DNA from: Hemibagrus wyckioides
Lineage: Eukaryota > Chordata > Actinopteri > Siluriformes > Bagridae
DNA: 64,000 bases
Reading direction: 5' to 3'
Assembly: GCF_019097595.1 (NCBI RefSeq)
Contig: NC_080713.1
Location: 10,443,699 to 10,507,698 of the forward strand
Shown here: in pieces, positions 34,930 to 48,014 of the stretch
Numbering within the stretch: the stretch's first letter is position 1
Layout of the letters: every line of letters begins with the position of its first letter
The notes under the pieces: generated by a model
Told to the model about the DNA's origin: nothing
Seen by the model: only the letters and a program-made list of their open reading frames with translations
Database searches by the model: none
Program-made: the position numbers and the translations under genes

Positions 34930-37045
34930 ACTACTAAGTTTTTAGTAGTAAGTTAAAACATTTAGTCAGAACTGTATGAACAAAAAATTACTGTTGCCTA
35001 CTTTGTAAAAAAAATAATAAATAAATCTTTAAAGTGATATTGTCCTCTTAACTGCAGGAATCTGGACACAAAATAGGTGTAAATTTCTGAGCAGCTTAGG
35101 CTACTTCCACATCAAAGGATGCCAAAGCCATGTTAAACAAGCAGAATCATTTATCTGGTGTTCCAGCCCTAGAATTACAGCCAAAACACACACACACACA
35201 AACACATACTACAATAACAGCTAATCCACTGTTGATCCTCCTATTCTGCTTCATTGTCCCAGACCTGCTACCCCCAAAGATTAATAATGACTTATCCCAA
35301 ATAGTCTGGACTAAACCAGTAAAAAAAAAAAAGAAAGAAAGAAACAAACAAACAAACAAACAAGACATTCTCTTCAATGTCTCTTCAATCTCTTCAAATC
35401 AATGCAGAAAGCATATCATTAGTAGATTACTATTATGAGATGAGTGGTTCAGTGGTGGTATCATAGACCAGCAAAATGTAATACTCTACATTGCAGAGTT
35501 CTTAAGCAAATGTGTAAATGTTCTCTAATGATCATTAATAGCATTCAATATTCAATAGCATTCAATAAAATTTCCCCCTATAGATAAATATATCTTGTTT
35601 CAGTAAAAAAAAACGTATTTAAGAGAAGGTAAATGTGTGCCACAAACACGCAAACACATTGGCAGATTAACCAGACATAAATGTAACTTTTTTTTTCATT
35701 TCAGCTGGTTTTAGTCACTTTCACAACAACACTATGTCACAATATATATATATATATAGAGGTATTAGAGGAGGATTTAGCATGGTTAAAGTGGCAGCTA
35801 ATGTTTTAAATATTACAGACATCAATTCTTAGTTCTTAGTAGAAGCTCTGCATGTGTTTTATGCACATTTAAAGCATGTGCTCATTATATTAGCAAATGT
35901 TGAATAATCATGCTTGTGGTGAAGATTTTTACATAATTGGACTGAACTCAAAATAATTGAATAAATTAGATTTCAAATGAGGTCAAGATGAATTACCACT
36001 GATCAAAATGGTTTAATGGAAAACTCTAGAAGAATCTAGAAGACATGATCATTTTTACAGTTGTTTTACAACCCACAAAACTTCCTAGCACATTATTGTC
36101 TTTGATCCTGGATAAGGATTAATTGACAGACAGAGTCTAATAAAAAGTTAATGTGATTGGATAGACAGATGTAGAAGAAGAAGAAGAAGAAGAAGAAGAA
36201 GAAAACTACATTTCTTTATTTCTTTTTTGCAAAATATAGAAATAACACCACATAAGAATAAACCATCCCCCACTGATGCCGTTTATGTTGGTAATTAATT
36301 TTCAAACCAAACTCCACATAGAACATTACTATTAATAAAAAGGGTGTATCTGATCCAGGCTTCATAAACTGCACATATTTTTCTCTCTGTAAATCACCTT
36401 ATTCTCATATAATTATTAATCAATTGTATCAGAAGATATAGCACAATAAATAACAGTGCATAAAACAAACAGCATGAACGAACAATTGCTACTTATTTTA
36501 CTTTTTCAATATTAATATGTGTAATTTATGATATTTTTGTGCTTCCTTATTTCATGGAAGTGCCCCACAGCACACACACACACACACAGTTTAAAGGACT
36601 TTCATTGATTCTACAAACTGTAATAAAATATTTGTTCAGTTTATGCTCAGTATCTGACATTACCAAGCCTTTGGTATTTGTATTGATTTCCCTAGTTTTG
36701 ACCGGTGTTTCAGCCTCTCACCTACCTTTGTTTTTTGCAATTGCCTGTTATACCTAGTTTACTGAAAGCATGACCTCTGCCTAGTTTTGACAATGTTTTT
36801 TACCTAACTTATAGAAATATTTTTTTGTTTGTTTGTTTGTTTGTTTGTTTTTCAAAGATTCTTAAGCAGTATTTAAATCTGATCAAAATAGATTATTTTC
36901 ATCACATTTTATGATATAAAATTTAAAGCCTGAGGTTATCTTTAAAACTTAACACATTCACTTACCTAATTGCATTTGCATCTTCTTCTAATACCATAGT
37001 CTTCAATATGCTCATTGTTATTCTGAAGAAAGTCTAGCACCAGTT
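34930..37045. other. No gene seen; simple repeats only
   Basis: About 2.1 kb of AT-rich DNA with short CA, AAAC, GAA (36173-36204) and TTTG (36824-36851) tracts. The 72-codon ORF at 36539-36757 ends in a hydrophobic stretch but shows no recognisable domain. Confidence 0.55.
36173..36204. repeat. GAA trinucleotide microsatellite
   Basis: About ten AAG/GAA units. Confidence 0.93.
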
Positions 37046-37051
37046 GTGATG

Positions 37052-37146
37052 ATTTAATTTAATTTAATTTAATTTAATTTAATTTAATTTAATTTAATTT
37101 AATTTAATTTAATTTAATTTAATTTAATTTAATTTAATTTAATTTT
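37052..37146. repeat. AATTT pentanucleotide microsatellite
   Basis: About 19 near-perfect TTAAT units, followed by TTTTA and CTTAT units. It lies at the 3' side of the minus-strand LINE fragment at 37325-37735 and may have grown from that element's tail. Confidence 0.93.
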
Positions 37147-37324
37147 CTGTTTTATTTTATTTTATTTTATCTTATCTTATTATTTCCCCATAGAATACAT
37201 ATCTACGTGTAAACCCACCTTGTGTTAAAATTGAATGTGTATCTGTATGTCATTTCTAAATAATGACTGATCTAATCTTATCTGCTCATTTGTGCCTGGT
37301 GTTTAAGTACACTCTTCTCTGTAT

Positions 37325-37735
37325 TCAGTTGCCATTTTGATTCAATCTCAACAGTATGCAAATCTCTATGCCAACTATCACATATATTTTTGAACCTACT
37401 AAACTAAAATGAAATACCAAATCCATGCATAAATAAATAAATTGTTCTGACATTGATGGGAAGTTCATTCCACCACCTAGGTGCCAGACCATACTTATGT
37501 TGTACGCTGACAGATGATGGGACCAGTCAAGCAGTGGTAGAAGATCTGAGGGAGCATGGTGCAGTGCAGTGATTAGAGCTTTAATATAAGAGGGTGCTGG
37601 TCCATTCTTGGCTTTGTAGGCAAGCATCAGTGTTTTAAATATGATGCCAAATGTCATGAAATGGCTGATAGCATGGGTCGTCTGCTTTGTGGCACAGAAA
37701 GCTAAATCTGTGGCCTGGCGCAGTTTAGACCTCAT
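37325..37735 (-). pseudogene. LINE ORF2 C-terminal fragment
   Basis: The minus frame contains GIIFKTLMLAYKAKNGPAPSY, in the style of the conserved RI.FK.L.L.YKA.NG.APSY block at the C-terminus of several fish LINE ORF2 proteins, followed by a degraded FPSMSEQFIYLCMDL. No RT motif is attached. Its boundary with the neighbouring DIRS piece near 37700-37740 is unclear. I cannot name the clade. Confidence 0.62.
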
Positions 37736-37739
37736 TCAG

Positions 37740-38395
37740 ACCCCCTTCCCACAGCTGAGCTCCTTTAGCACGTCAAGTACGACTGCAAAACTGCCATTGT
37801 GTGCAACACCGCAGAATCGTAATCTGCATGATTGTAGGTCTTCCCTATAAGGCTGATGTGGCCCAATGTCTCTTTAACCCTAGACATTGCCGTATACCCA
37901 TGTTCATCATGACCCACAATGACTGAATGTGACATGCCTGCATGGAGGTGGAAGGTGGCATGAAGTTGGTCACAGATTGTCAAGCTCATAGGAGGCAACA
38001 CTAACCTTTCATCATGCAAAACGAGCTCCCGGAGCTGAAGCAGAGGTATTAGAGTCAGCTGAGAGGATGAAAGGGGTTTAAAAAACTGTGAAACCATGAC
38101 TGAACCCGGTGTGCTGCTTCAACAGACACGGGACTCGAGCCATGCGGGGCCAGTACTTGGCTGGAAATACAAGCAAGTGCAAGTGGAATGAGCTTAGTCA
38201 GCAACAACATGACTGTCTCTAATTGCTTTCTCTCAAGAACAAATTCAGTGGCATACCACTCCTCATTGCCCACATCAAGCTCCTCAAAGTCTGATGAATA
38301 CAATAGTAATTTCTTGTTTGGGGCGGGAAAAATCACAGTGCAAGCTACCAGAGCTGTATCAGGGAAATCCGAGTCAAATGGGAGGGCAAGATACT
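37740..38395 (-). pseudogene. DIRS gag-like fragment (second copy)
   Basis: Minus frames 38336-38055 and 38097-37765 carry the same region as 34112-34590: a VLAPHGSSPVSVEAAHRVQSW block and, upstream, an acidic stretch with YSSDFEELDVGNEEW. The nucleotide match to the first copy continues at the left (gcaaaactgccattgtgtgc against gcaagactgccgtggtgtgc). RT and termini are missing. Confidence 0.6.
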
Positions 38396-38399
38396 ATGA

Positions 38400-38600
38400 C
38401 TGTGAGATTAAACATGGGTTCGATTCCCAGCCTATGCCCAAACTGGATGCAGTGCCGGTCCCAAGCTTGAATAAAATGGGAGGGTTGCATCAGGAAGGGC
38501 ACCCGACGTAGAACCTGTGCCAAGTTTTTGTGCAGCTCACTTGGTCTGCTGTGGTGACCCCTCACAGGGAGCAGTCGAAAGAACAACAACCAAGCATCAG
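38400..38600 (+). mobile_element. Short RTE-related (SINE-like) repeat, second copy
   Basis: The plus strand reads gttgcatcaggaagggcacc, cctgtgccaagtttttgtgc and ctgtggtgacccctcacagg, ending gagcagtcgaaagaacaaca. These are the complements, in reverse order, of the blocks at 9318-9510. The gtgacccctcacagggagca end matches the 3' end of the RTE element. It is inserted next to a DIRS fragment. Confidence 0.65.
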
Positions 38601-38604
38601 CACT

Positions 38605-39056
38605 GATCTGCAGTTTATCTATACCAAGCAGTGCTAAAACCAGGCCAGGAAGATAGTAAAGGCCATCAAAACAATGGACTCTTCTCTCTGGTTGTGGTCA
38701 AAGAAGTGCTTATGCTCCTTAAAGGTAACCCAAGAGAGAATGAAAAGGAACTTTTCCCCCCAGGCTATTTTAGCCCTTACCCAGGATAACACCCAGAGCA
38801 TGGACTTTTCTGAACATCTCACAACACTCACTACCTCAACCAGACATTGCACACATTTTGCACTTCATAGTAATACTATATTCATATCACCATATTAGTC
38901 ATGTTCTTAAGCTATATGTTTCTATGTTTTGTCTATTTATTTATTCTCGTACAGATAATCCTATTTATATAACATGGACAGTCATAAAAAGCATGCCACT
39001 GTATGTTGTACTGTGTATGATCATATATGTGACAAATAAAATTTGAATATGAATTT
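38605..39056 (+). pseudogene. LINE 3' end with C-terminal coding remnant
   Basis: The plus strand encodes a DLQFIYTKQC block, then KARKIVKA and later MKRNFSPQAILALTQDN, in the order of the C-terminal region of Rex1/L2-like LINEs. The tail is gtgacaaataaaatttgaat near 39030-39050. It is 5' truncated and frameshifted. Confidence 0.72.
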
Positions 39057-39059
39057 GAG

Positions 39060-41325
39060 GTTATGATTCATTGTTAAAGCATTTAGTAAAGGAAGAAATT
39101 ATGCCTAATATAAGAGCAAAGGACATGGAAATTTTGTGCTTTATTAAACCTGACATCAACCAATTCTTAACAGACAGCATTTTATTTCTACCAGTGAAAC
39201 TCAGCAACCTTCCCAAAGCCATAGGATTAATGGATTAAAAAAAGGCTATTTCCCCATTTCTGAAACACATTAAAACAGAAGTAAATGGTTCCATATCCAG
39301 ACCCAAATATTATGGTGTAGAGAGCATGATGGTAAAAGATAGGGAGGAATTTTCCAAGTGGTACAAAATGGTCTCTGACAAAAGTTTTTTTTTTTTTTTT
39401 TTAATAAAATATGGCTCAAAATTTTGTGAATAATAGAGGATCAATAAACAAAAGAAAATCAGTCTGAAGGATTTCTTCTGCATTTGTTCAGCACAGCAAT
39501 TCCTTTTATAAGCAGTTTAATTGCATCTCATAATAGTTAACATGAGGCTGGTGGAAAAATGTTTCTGGTCTCCCAACACCAGCTCAATAAAGTTAGAAAA
39601 TAGAAATTTTATTAGGAAATGAAAACTTACGAAAGGCTGCAGAAAAAAAATGAAAAAGGTGATGCAGCACATTTAGGAAAGATCTTAATAAATATGGGAA
39701 GACAGAGCTCTATGCATTGATCCTTCAGGCATTAAACTTGTTCATATTAGGAGACCTGAAAACTGTTTAGGATAAGTCAGTTTACCCTATGCCTACTGGA
39801 AAAGACATCAGAAAGCCAAACAGAAATAACTATGAGTTATTAGAAGTAACTAGAAGTAATAGAAGTAACTATAAGGTCCTCTACTTACCAGAGATTAAAT
39901 TCAGTAATAATTAGGAATATTTTCTTTAGGAACTGGAAAATGCTTAGTACATTTTGTATACAATCTCAAAAAAAACTATTTAAGTGTCTTCAATATTGGA
40001 TTTGCTTAAAAACTTCAAAGAACAGAGTATTGTAACGCTTTTTGTTACAATTTCAGTTCTAATTAAGAATGTGTTCCTATGGTTTTCTACTGCAAAAACT
40101 GTCATATTAGATTAGATTCTCTGTTCTATGAGGTTCCAAATGCACATTCACTGATTTTATAATCAACAAACATAGCCTGCTGTCATTGCACAGATTCAGG
40201 TTAAATATGATGAAGTATACCTAATCAGATATTCTCCTCTGTTTATTGCCAACACTTATTGCCATGATCCAAAATTTCCAAAATTGTTCAGGCTTGTTTC
40301 AAACCTGTGTGTGTGTGTGTGTGTGTGGATATGTTAACATACATGCAGGTGGGCTTTTTATTAAACTCAAACAGATAATTCCACAGGCAAATCTGAAGGC
40401 AAAAGGTAGGTCAAAAAAGACTGCCAAGGACAAAAGGCAAAAAAAAAAATCAGGACAGGTTCAGAAACAGGGTTATCATCAGGCTTAAAGTGTGGCAAAA
40501 GTAGGATAATATTCACAGGAAAAAAGGCTCAGTAACACTGTGGACTCAAGGGAACAGAGCAAATGCCTCATGAGGAAGACAACACAAAGAAGGGTTTAAA
40601 TAGATACATAAATCAAAAACAGAAATTGTGATACATGAGGGAAACAGTCAATGACAACAAATCAAAAGACACATTGTTACATAAACAAAGAACAAGACAG
40701 AGCAGAAGCAGAACTGAGCACCATATTAAGGGGGAGATTCATGACAGTATTGAAGTAATACATGTTATCTTGCTTTTTTCACTTATTCTGTACTATGAAA
40801 TCTACAGTATAGTTTTCCTGTTTATTTCATCAAATTATCCCATTTCAGCACATCAGAATTTCTTTGATGTTTTTGCATACAGTATTAACCAAATTTGAGC
40901 AGAACCAACCCCTGCATCGAGAAAAAGACAGAGCTGATCTTCCAGAATGCAATTCAACAACAAACCTTTGAACTCAGGGCTCTGAAACTATACTATGTGT
41001 TAGCACTGTTGCCTACAAGGTTCAGATCAGATCAAATGACACTTGAAAGACAGGATCTGAATAGTCACATTGGCTAATTTGATACACACATGCAGATGCA
41101 CATACACTGGCAAATGTAGCAGTGTCAGTTTCACCAAGCATTTTCGTCTTGGACATCATCCTTAAATACCTGAACTGACCGCATAATTGTCCATGGTACC
41201 AGTGCTGTTTGTTGATAGTCACTAAAATTAAGTTTATACACAAATTATTTACATTTATCTAATACTTAAAACACTATATTAATAGTGCTTAATAGTCACT
41301 TGCTTGCCAAACAGTCTCAATTCCT
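39060..41325. other. No gene seen
   Basis: About 2.3 kb of AT-rich DNA. There is a TG tract at 40306-40327. Short ORFs (for example 40246-40488 and 40635-40898) show no domains that I recognise. Confidence 0.55.
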
Positions 41326-41329
41326 CATG

Positions 41330-42245
41330 GTAGGGATTCAAGATTTAATAGGATTCACATCAAAATTCACCAGACCAGGCTACATCAACTCCCAGTTTTG
41401 GTGAGCTCATGTCCACTGTAGCCTCAGCTTTCTGTTCTTGGCTGACAGAACTGGAACCTGATGAGGTCTTCTGTTGCTGCCCCATTAGCCCATAATGCTG
41501 TTGTCCTTGTTAATCTTAGTAAGACAATAAAATGGCATATACATTCCCCTCACTAAGGAGTAGAGGAATACCTTAGCTGGGCCATATGGAGAAACATGCA
41601 AAGTGCTGCATAGACACTTCATCACCTGTTGTCATAAAATGCTTGATTCGTAATAAAGATCACATTTAAAGGTCATACCCAATATGCATATGTAAAACAT
41701 GTAGAATATTAAAATTCTACAGAAATATATTGTTACTTTTTGTTCTTAAAATCTTAACATTTTAGGTAATCTGAGACATTTATTCAATTTATTCTGTACG
41801 GAAAAAAAGAGAAGAAAAGGGATTTGGCAGTAGGTGCTTGAATTGAATTAAAACCGTTTTACTTGAGCTGTCTTTTTTATTGAGCTGAAGTAGCAAGATA
41901 AAATACTCAGAAATGCCGCTCACTGGACATTATTTTTCTCTATTGCACCATCCTGAGTAAACTCTAGAGACTGTTGTAAAGATTCCAATTGATTTTAAAG
42001 AATCAATTATAGAAAGAGCAATTATAGAAATATCCAAACCAGCCACCAAAAATCCTGCCACTGTCAAATTTACTGAGATCACATTTTTCTCCATTTAATG
42101 GTTAAAGTGAACATTACCTGAAGCTGCTGGCCTGTGTCTGCATGGTTCTATGCATTACATTGGTGTCACATCATTAGCTGATTAAATAATGTCACAAATG
42201 AGCAAGTGCCATCATTGTTTGATAAACATGTGCTTCTGAACATGC
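41330..42245 (-). mobile_element. Old Tc1-like transposon remnant, in two pieces
   Basis: The complement of 41395-41470 encodes RRPHQVPVLSAKNRKLRLQW, the middle block of a Tc1-type transposase. The complement of 41890-42240 covers the N-terminal region: the plus strand reads agaaatgccgctcactggac and gagtaaactctagagactgt, corresponding to the HTH and linker of the same family. The roughly 350 bases between (41530-41885) do not match, so they are diverged or inserted. Transposase frames are destroyed. Confidence 0.7.
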
Positions 42246-42249
42246 AATA

Positions 42250-44040
42250 TCCTCTAAGCTGGAAGTGTGCATCATTATATCACAAGACCTTTGAACTGAA
42301 GTATGTGTAAGTGTCTATTTGTGTGCATATGTGCCTGTGAAAAAGTATTTAATTTGCAAACTTTAATTAATTCTTTGTCTCAAGCTTTGATTAACGACTG
42401 TTAAATATAATCTTTGGCAGAATTAAATATGATTTCCACATACAATATTCCTAATTAAAAATTTACTGTGACCTGTAAACAATAACTTTATTGATGGTAA
42501 CATCAAAATGTCACAGGAAGCAAAGACAGGAGTATCCTGCCTCCTGACAATGGGGAAGATGATTAGGGGAATAAATAATAGCAGAAATAACAAACTCAGA
42601 TTTAAAAATGTAAATTTTATAGTCAAGTTTAAAATGTTAAATGCCATATTTATAACAGCAACCTATTTTAAAGTGCTGTAAGAATGGCAAAATTATTAAG
42701 CATCACTGGAACACACCATTTAAGCATGCAGGAGTGCAGTCAGGCTCTCATGCTGCCTCATTCACAAAGAAATGAGTTAAATACACTTCTAAATATTCTA
42801 AAAAATAAACTCTCTTTTGATTACCATTTCCCTGTATGTAATAGGCTTAGCTTAATTTGTCTTAGCTTTTTTTTTTTTTTTTAATTCAGATTTTTGATTC
42901 CATGGTGAATATTCATCTAAGAGAGCTAGCTGAAAGAGTTAACTGATTTGCAAATGACACATCCCTAGATCATAACCATGGTACATACAAGGAAAAGCCT
43001 CCAAACACACTGTAAGATACTATAAGGTGGACCGTTAGATAGATACAATAATCTATCTATCATTATCTATCAATATCTATCAATAATGTGGAATTAAAAT
43101 ATAGAACACAAACCCATAGAAATATGTAGATTTATATGCAGAAAGGATTAGAAACAAGCACTTTGGTTAGAGAGAACTTCAGAAACAACAAACTCTTGGA
43201 ACAAAGGTTTGTGAAACATAAAACCCTGGGAAACAGATTTGACCTAATGCTAGCTCAAGATTTACATTATAGTCTAAGTTGAAGGTTATTGATAATATGA
43301 TAATACTAAGAAACTAATGAAGACACTTTACATATTAAGAAATAATGCTTGAAGCATGCAAATGCATAAAGGATTAGTAACATGTGTTGCTATCCTATCC
43401 AGATACTGTACACAGATACAGATTGCATTTTAATGCACTGAGTAAACAGGACTAATAGACTGTTTCATAAGTATTGGTGGTCATGCAAAAGAGCACAGGG
43501 AGTGAAAGACAGTCAGTAAGCACAGCAATGATTAACAAGCTAAATCTCCCTTAAAAATTCCTTCCAACTTTTATTGTTCTCTGTTAAGATCCCACAAGTA
43601 TGTGCCTGTATTCACATATCTTTTCTTATACTCACTTTTTATCATCCCCTCTCTTTCCACTAATGACTATAAGGACTTTTTATTTTAGCAGAATAATAAC
43701 TAAGTGAAACAAAAATAGAGATGAAGCAAGAGAGAGATAAGATGCAGCTTGACAGTATGAAGAGTAACAGAGGTGAATTCTGTAAGAATTTGAACGAATG
43801 ATGGTTGATTGACATGATGACCCAGGCAGAATAAAGAATAACAACTAACTCTTGTACACACACATGCATCCTTTTTATTTTGATTTTTATACACCTCTAT
43901 TTGTGTGAGGGTGTGGAAGAAGACTTTGGGGAGAAGGTGGATTTTAGCTGAATTCTGGGCATGTGTTTATGCACTCTGTGCTTTTCAGTGCACTTTCCAA
44001 AACTCAGCAAAACAGAACAACTTGACTTGAGCATCTTGAA
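42250..44040. other. No gene seen
   Basis: AT-rich DNA with short ATCT/GATA runs at 43035-43085. No coding or mobile-element sequence is recognised. Confidence 0.55.
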
Positions 44041-44045
44041 TGTCA

Positions 44046-44378
44046 TCAGTTCAGAGCCCACAGGTCCAATATTGGACGCAGCCTCCAGTCTTTTTTAGGA
44101 AAAACAAAATACCGGCTGTAAAAGCCTGAGTCTCGATCTCTGATAGGAACATGTGCTATAGCCCCTTTCCTCAAAAGCAAGAGAGGTACCTCTTGGAGAA
44201 ATGTAGTTTGATGTTTACCAACAACAGTGGGCAACACACCCTGAAACAGATGGAGACAGGAGGCGAAATGGATCTTGTACCCTTTTTCTATGGTATCTAG
44301 GACCCACTGAGACACACCTGTCAGAATTTTCCATACTGCCAGATTGTCTGAAAGAGGTGTCAACCTCGTGCTGATCAC
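44046..44378 (-). pseudogene. DIRS reverse transcriptase, N-terminal part
   Basis: The 110-codon frame includes VGKHQTTFLQEVPLLLLRKG, AIAHVPIRDRDSGFYSRYF, and VFPKKDWRLRPILDLWALN. The last two are the PKK...LRPI.DLR.LN fingers block of DIRS and Gypsy-like RT. The frame stops where motif A should follow, so the palm is missing. It complements the RT piece of the first copy (33261-33851), which holds a later part. Confidence 0.8.
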
Positions 44379-44439
44379 CCTGGCTCCCTGAAACAGTGAG
44401 CTGGTAGACGAAATGCCAGAGGTGGTGGGCAGTAGGCAG

Positions 44440-45120
44440 AATGAAATTGACAGGTGGGGAGAGCATAGGGGTGTTTACAGGGTGCCAAAGAAGGCCTTCT
44501 TTCCGATCTGAGTGAGCTGGGTGGGTGGTGCTGGGATGGTGTGGCTGTAAAACAGCCCAGGCTGCTCACTGCGGCAAGGGATACATTCCCTGAACACCGC
44601 CAACTACTACTTCATCTCCTGGTGCTTGTCAACAGTACTCACTGCATCACTGAACAGGCACTGAGGCAAAATCAGGGCATCTAGGAGAAATGACTTATTT
44701 CTGTCCTTAATCCCCATTAAGTTAAGCCACAGGTGCCTCTCCATGGCATAGAACAGCCATAGAACAGCCTATAGTGCAGGCCCTCTGCTTCATGGCTCAC
44801 CATAGCGCACATGGGGAGAAATAGCTCACAAGCTTCTCTTCAACTCTAGGCAGGGCTGCATATCTATAATTTTCAAGGCTGAATAATTAGAGGTGCCTGG
44901 GGAAAAAATATGAGCAGAATAAGGATTCCCCCAAGACCCCAATACCTCTGGATGGATGTCTGGAATAAATGGTTAGAAAAACGGGAATATCAGAGTCAGG
45001 GAAGGACCAGTCTCTTGTTCCGCTTCCGCCAACTCAACCGGCTAATGTTCTAAGCCACCATGCCACCTCAGCAGATGCAGGACCCGAGCCCTGAGGTGCA
45101 GAAGCTTGGCTGGAAAATAT
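44440..45120 (-). pseudogene. DIRS gag-like region (third copy)
   Basis: The complement carries the same block order as 34112-34590, including a region where the plus strand reads gcagatgcaggacccgagcc near 45070. Frames are broken. Its position upstream of RT suggests the gag-like ORF. Confidence 0.5.
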
Positions 45121-45349
45121 GATGAAGCATTTTTTCCCTAGACTATACAGACAGGACAAACAATTGACACAACCAAATTGACACACTTCCTGAAGACAAA
45201 GAAGCTGTGTGACATAGATGCCCTTATATGGACGTGTTAATGTGTATCACATGTCCTATCTGAGCCATTAAATGGTGTGTGTGCACACAGAGCTTCAGAC
45301 ACAACTCTCAATGAAGCGTCAAGTTCCCTCGAACGGGATCCACTGACAT

Positions 45350-47585
45350 TGGAGACTCCTTCTGAAAAAATGTTAAATAAACATTTTACTGGATGTTTTG
45401 TTATATATCTTATCTTATTTTTGTTAAATAACAATATCAATTTGATATCAGTTTTAGATTACCTGGAGCATCTGCCATAAATGTCTTTGGGCATAAGCAG
45501 TGTAAAATAAAGCCAGCACTAGTGTCAAAGTGGTGTGCTGTTAGACAATTAATCAACACCTTCTGACCAATCAGATTTGAGAATTCATTGGCATTGTGGT
45601 ATAAATTGCTTATTTAACTGACTATATAACATGTGACTTAGTATATGATATGAGCAATACACACAGTATTGAAATTAAGCAGTTTTGGCATAGGCCCTCC
45701 CTCTAATGAACAGTTTGCACCAAATTCTGTTTGTGAAGAACAACTTTTAGATTGACTCACCTTGATCAAAGGTCCTATAAAACAGCTATAAAATGCGTTC
45801 CATTTCATGCAAGTGATACTTTAAGCCCATTTATAGCCACAGGTGCAATTGAAGTCATTACATAAATTTCTGGGATTGTCTAGCCTTTATCTGAAGATTC
45901 AGTCAATGTGTATGTAAAATTTTGACCCACTGGAATTCTGATTCAGTGACATTTGCTGTGGATACCCTTACATACCAAAAGACATGGATGGTAATGTAAA
46001 ATGTTAAAAAAAAAAAACTAAGATTGAATATCTTTAGCTTTGGTTAGTGGGCCTCAACAATGTAACTGATAAAAAAGTACAATTAAGATTGTGACCTTAT
46101 AAAAAAAAAAACCCTTACTGATCTCCCCTATCATCTATCTTCAAATACATAGGATTCAAGGTCTAAAACTTTTAACCAAGTATTTTATGATAAATAGTAA
46201 GATGAATTTAGGTGTGCTTGTATGTGATAAATCTCAATTCAGGTTACTTAAGAGCTTTAGGTGTGATAAATGGGGGCTGGCTTTGAAGATGTCACTTTTT
46301 AGTGCACTAAATCTAGTTAATCAATGCAATAAGTGTGTGTCAGCTCTATTGGAGCATAAAAACACTAAACAGTGCTGGAGGTCCACAGCAGTGGGGGAGG
46401 TGAAAGACATGAAATTTCTGTATACACATGAACTGGGTGATAGGGAAAAGGAATAAATAATTACAATAATTGCATTTTTGCACAACCAAACATTTATAGT
46501 TAAGTTATTTAGGGATGGGGTGGGGTATTCTATCTATCTATATTGGACACCCCTGGTTTATATCCTTGTTCTTGGATTAAACAAGTGGAACCTGCTTCTA
46601 TAACCAATTTCCCTACAAGGTTTAACATGTGCATTCTGAGATGAGACTCTGAGATACTTTAAGTTACCAGAGCTTTCCTGTCAGCTCAAACTAGTTTAAT
46701 CTTTTTACAGACTTTTGAAGCTCCATTAGAGTGAATGCTTTTCAATAGTATCCATATAAATTCTAAAAATTATTTTAAAAAAGCAAGTGAAAATATATTG
46801 AAATATTTCCATTATTTCCTTTCATGAAATCACTGTAAATCAATTACAAATTTCATTTTGACATTTCCTAATTAAAAGTAGCTCTAGAAATTTCTAGAAC
46901 TAATTCTAGAAATAAATGTAATTAGTATAATTTGACTATATTTAAGAAATTTAAAAAAATAAATAAATAAATAAATAAAAAAAAACAGAAGAAATAAGCA
47001 TTTTGCTTTTACTGTCCCAAACATCCCTTTTCAACTTTGTGTACTACATTCTTGAATATTTTATGACATATATACTTTAAAATCATTGATAATGTAAAAT
47101 CAATAACAAATACTTAATTGCATATTTGTACATTGTGTTAGCTCATAGGAACCTTGTACTTTGTCATATATTCTTGCTCAAAAATACAAATTATCACAAA
47201 ACAGGTGTATAGAAACCCCACATGTGAGAATCCTGCATGAGCCAAACTTACCATCTGTCCAAGCACACTAACAGCATCTGAAAATTAGCAATAATTTAAC
47301 CCACAGCCACATGTGAGTAGGAATCATATTCTTTAACATCATTAATTAATTCTGACATGAATGTTGCAACAGCACAAGTGGCCTCAAAGTCTTGATTTCT
47401 TTGGAAATCCTTCATAATGTCATTGAAAAACTGTTTTGGAAAGGTGATCTATTTAACCCAGAAAGTGAGGGATTCTTCTCTTCCAAATGCATTCTAGGTG
47501 TCTATGTGATTAATTATATTGAATATGTAAGCACATTATATAGTTTAAAATCCATAAAACCCTTAGCTGAACTGTTTATAGGATA
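45350..47585. other. No gene seen
   Basis: About 2.2 kb of AT-rich DNA. An 89-codon ORF at 46187-46456 has no recognisable domain or context. A/T homopolymers and an AAAT run (46958-46980) are present. Confidence 0.55.
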
Positions 47586-47589
47586 TTAA

Positions 47590-48010
47590 ATAAAACAATT
47601 TAATGTCCATAAACACAATTTCTGGCCAGACATCCCTGCCCACTGGTTTCTGACAGTTCTTTCCTAATTTCACTGCTGGACATCTTCTGATGTTGAAGGG
47701 AATTGAGCATGATGTGTCTTTTGTATTAAGTATCCTTGGCCGACCAGTGATTCTACATTCCTCAATATTGCTCATTTCTTTGTGCTTAAAATAGCTTGAG
47801 CACATCTTAAAACCCAAGTCTGCCTCAGACCTTGTTGATGCAATATATCTACCTTGTGTCTTTTTGCTGTGCTCAGTTTTGCCATGGTGTATGACCCAGT
47901 TTTAAGCCTCCTACACATCTGATTCTGTTTCAGTTAATGACTGTTTCAACCTACATATGAAATTGATGATTATTAGCACCTGAATGGTATAATTGGATAA
48001 TCAAATAATC
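47590..48010 (-). pseudogene. Tc1-like transposase N-terminal remnant
   Basis: The minus frame at 47817-47563 contains KHKEMSNIEECRITGRPRIL, in the style of the linker and GRPR hook of a Tc1-type transposase, and then an ordered but shifted stretch (IRRCPAVKLGKNCQKPVGRD). To the right, the plus strand has ccttgtgtctttttgctgtg and cagttttgccatggtgtatg, the region around the family's start codon. The first HTH is degraded and the catalytic domain is absent. Confidence 0.7.
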
Positions 48011-48014
48011 AAAT

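Larger units (their letters stand above)
44043..45345 (-). mobile_element. DIRS-type element fragment with right terminus
   Basis: The right edge (cacagagcttcagacacaac, then aagcgtcaagttccctcgaa at about 45317-45336) matches the right terminal repeat of the element at 34796-34924. Leftward, on the minus strand, come a gag-like region and the start of RT, then truncation near 44043. Nucleotide blocks such as aagaagctgtgtgacataga near 45200 are shared with the first copy. Confidence 0.75.

Noticed and set aside
46187..46456. 89-codon plus-strand ORF
   Set aside because: No domain, signal peptide or context. Expected by chance at this length.
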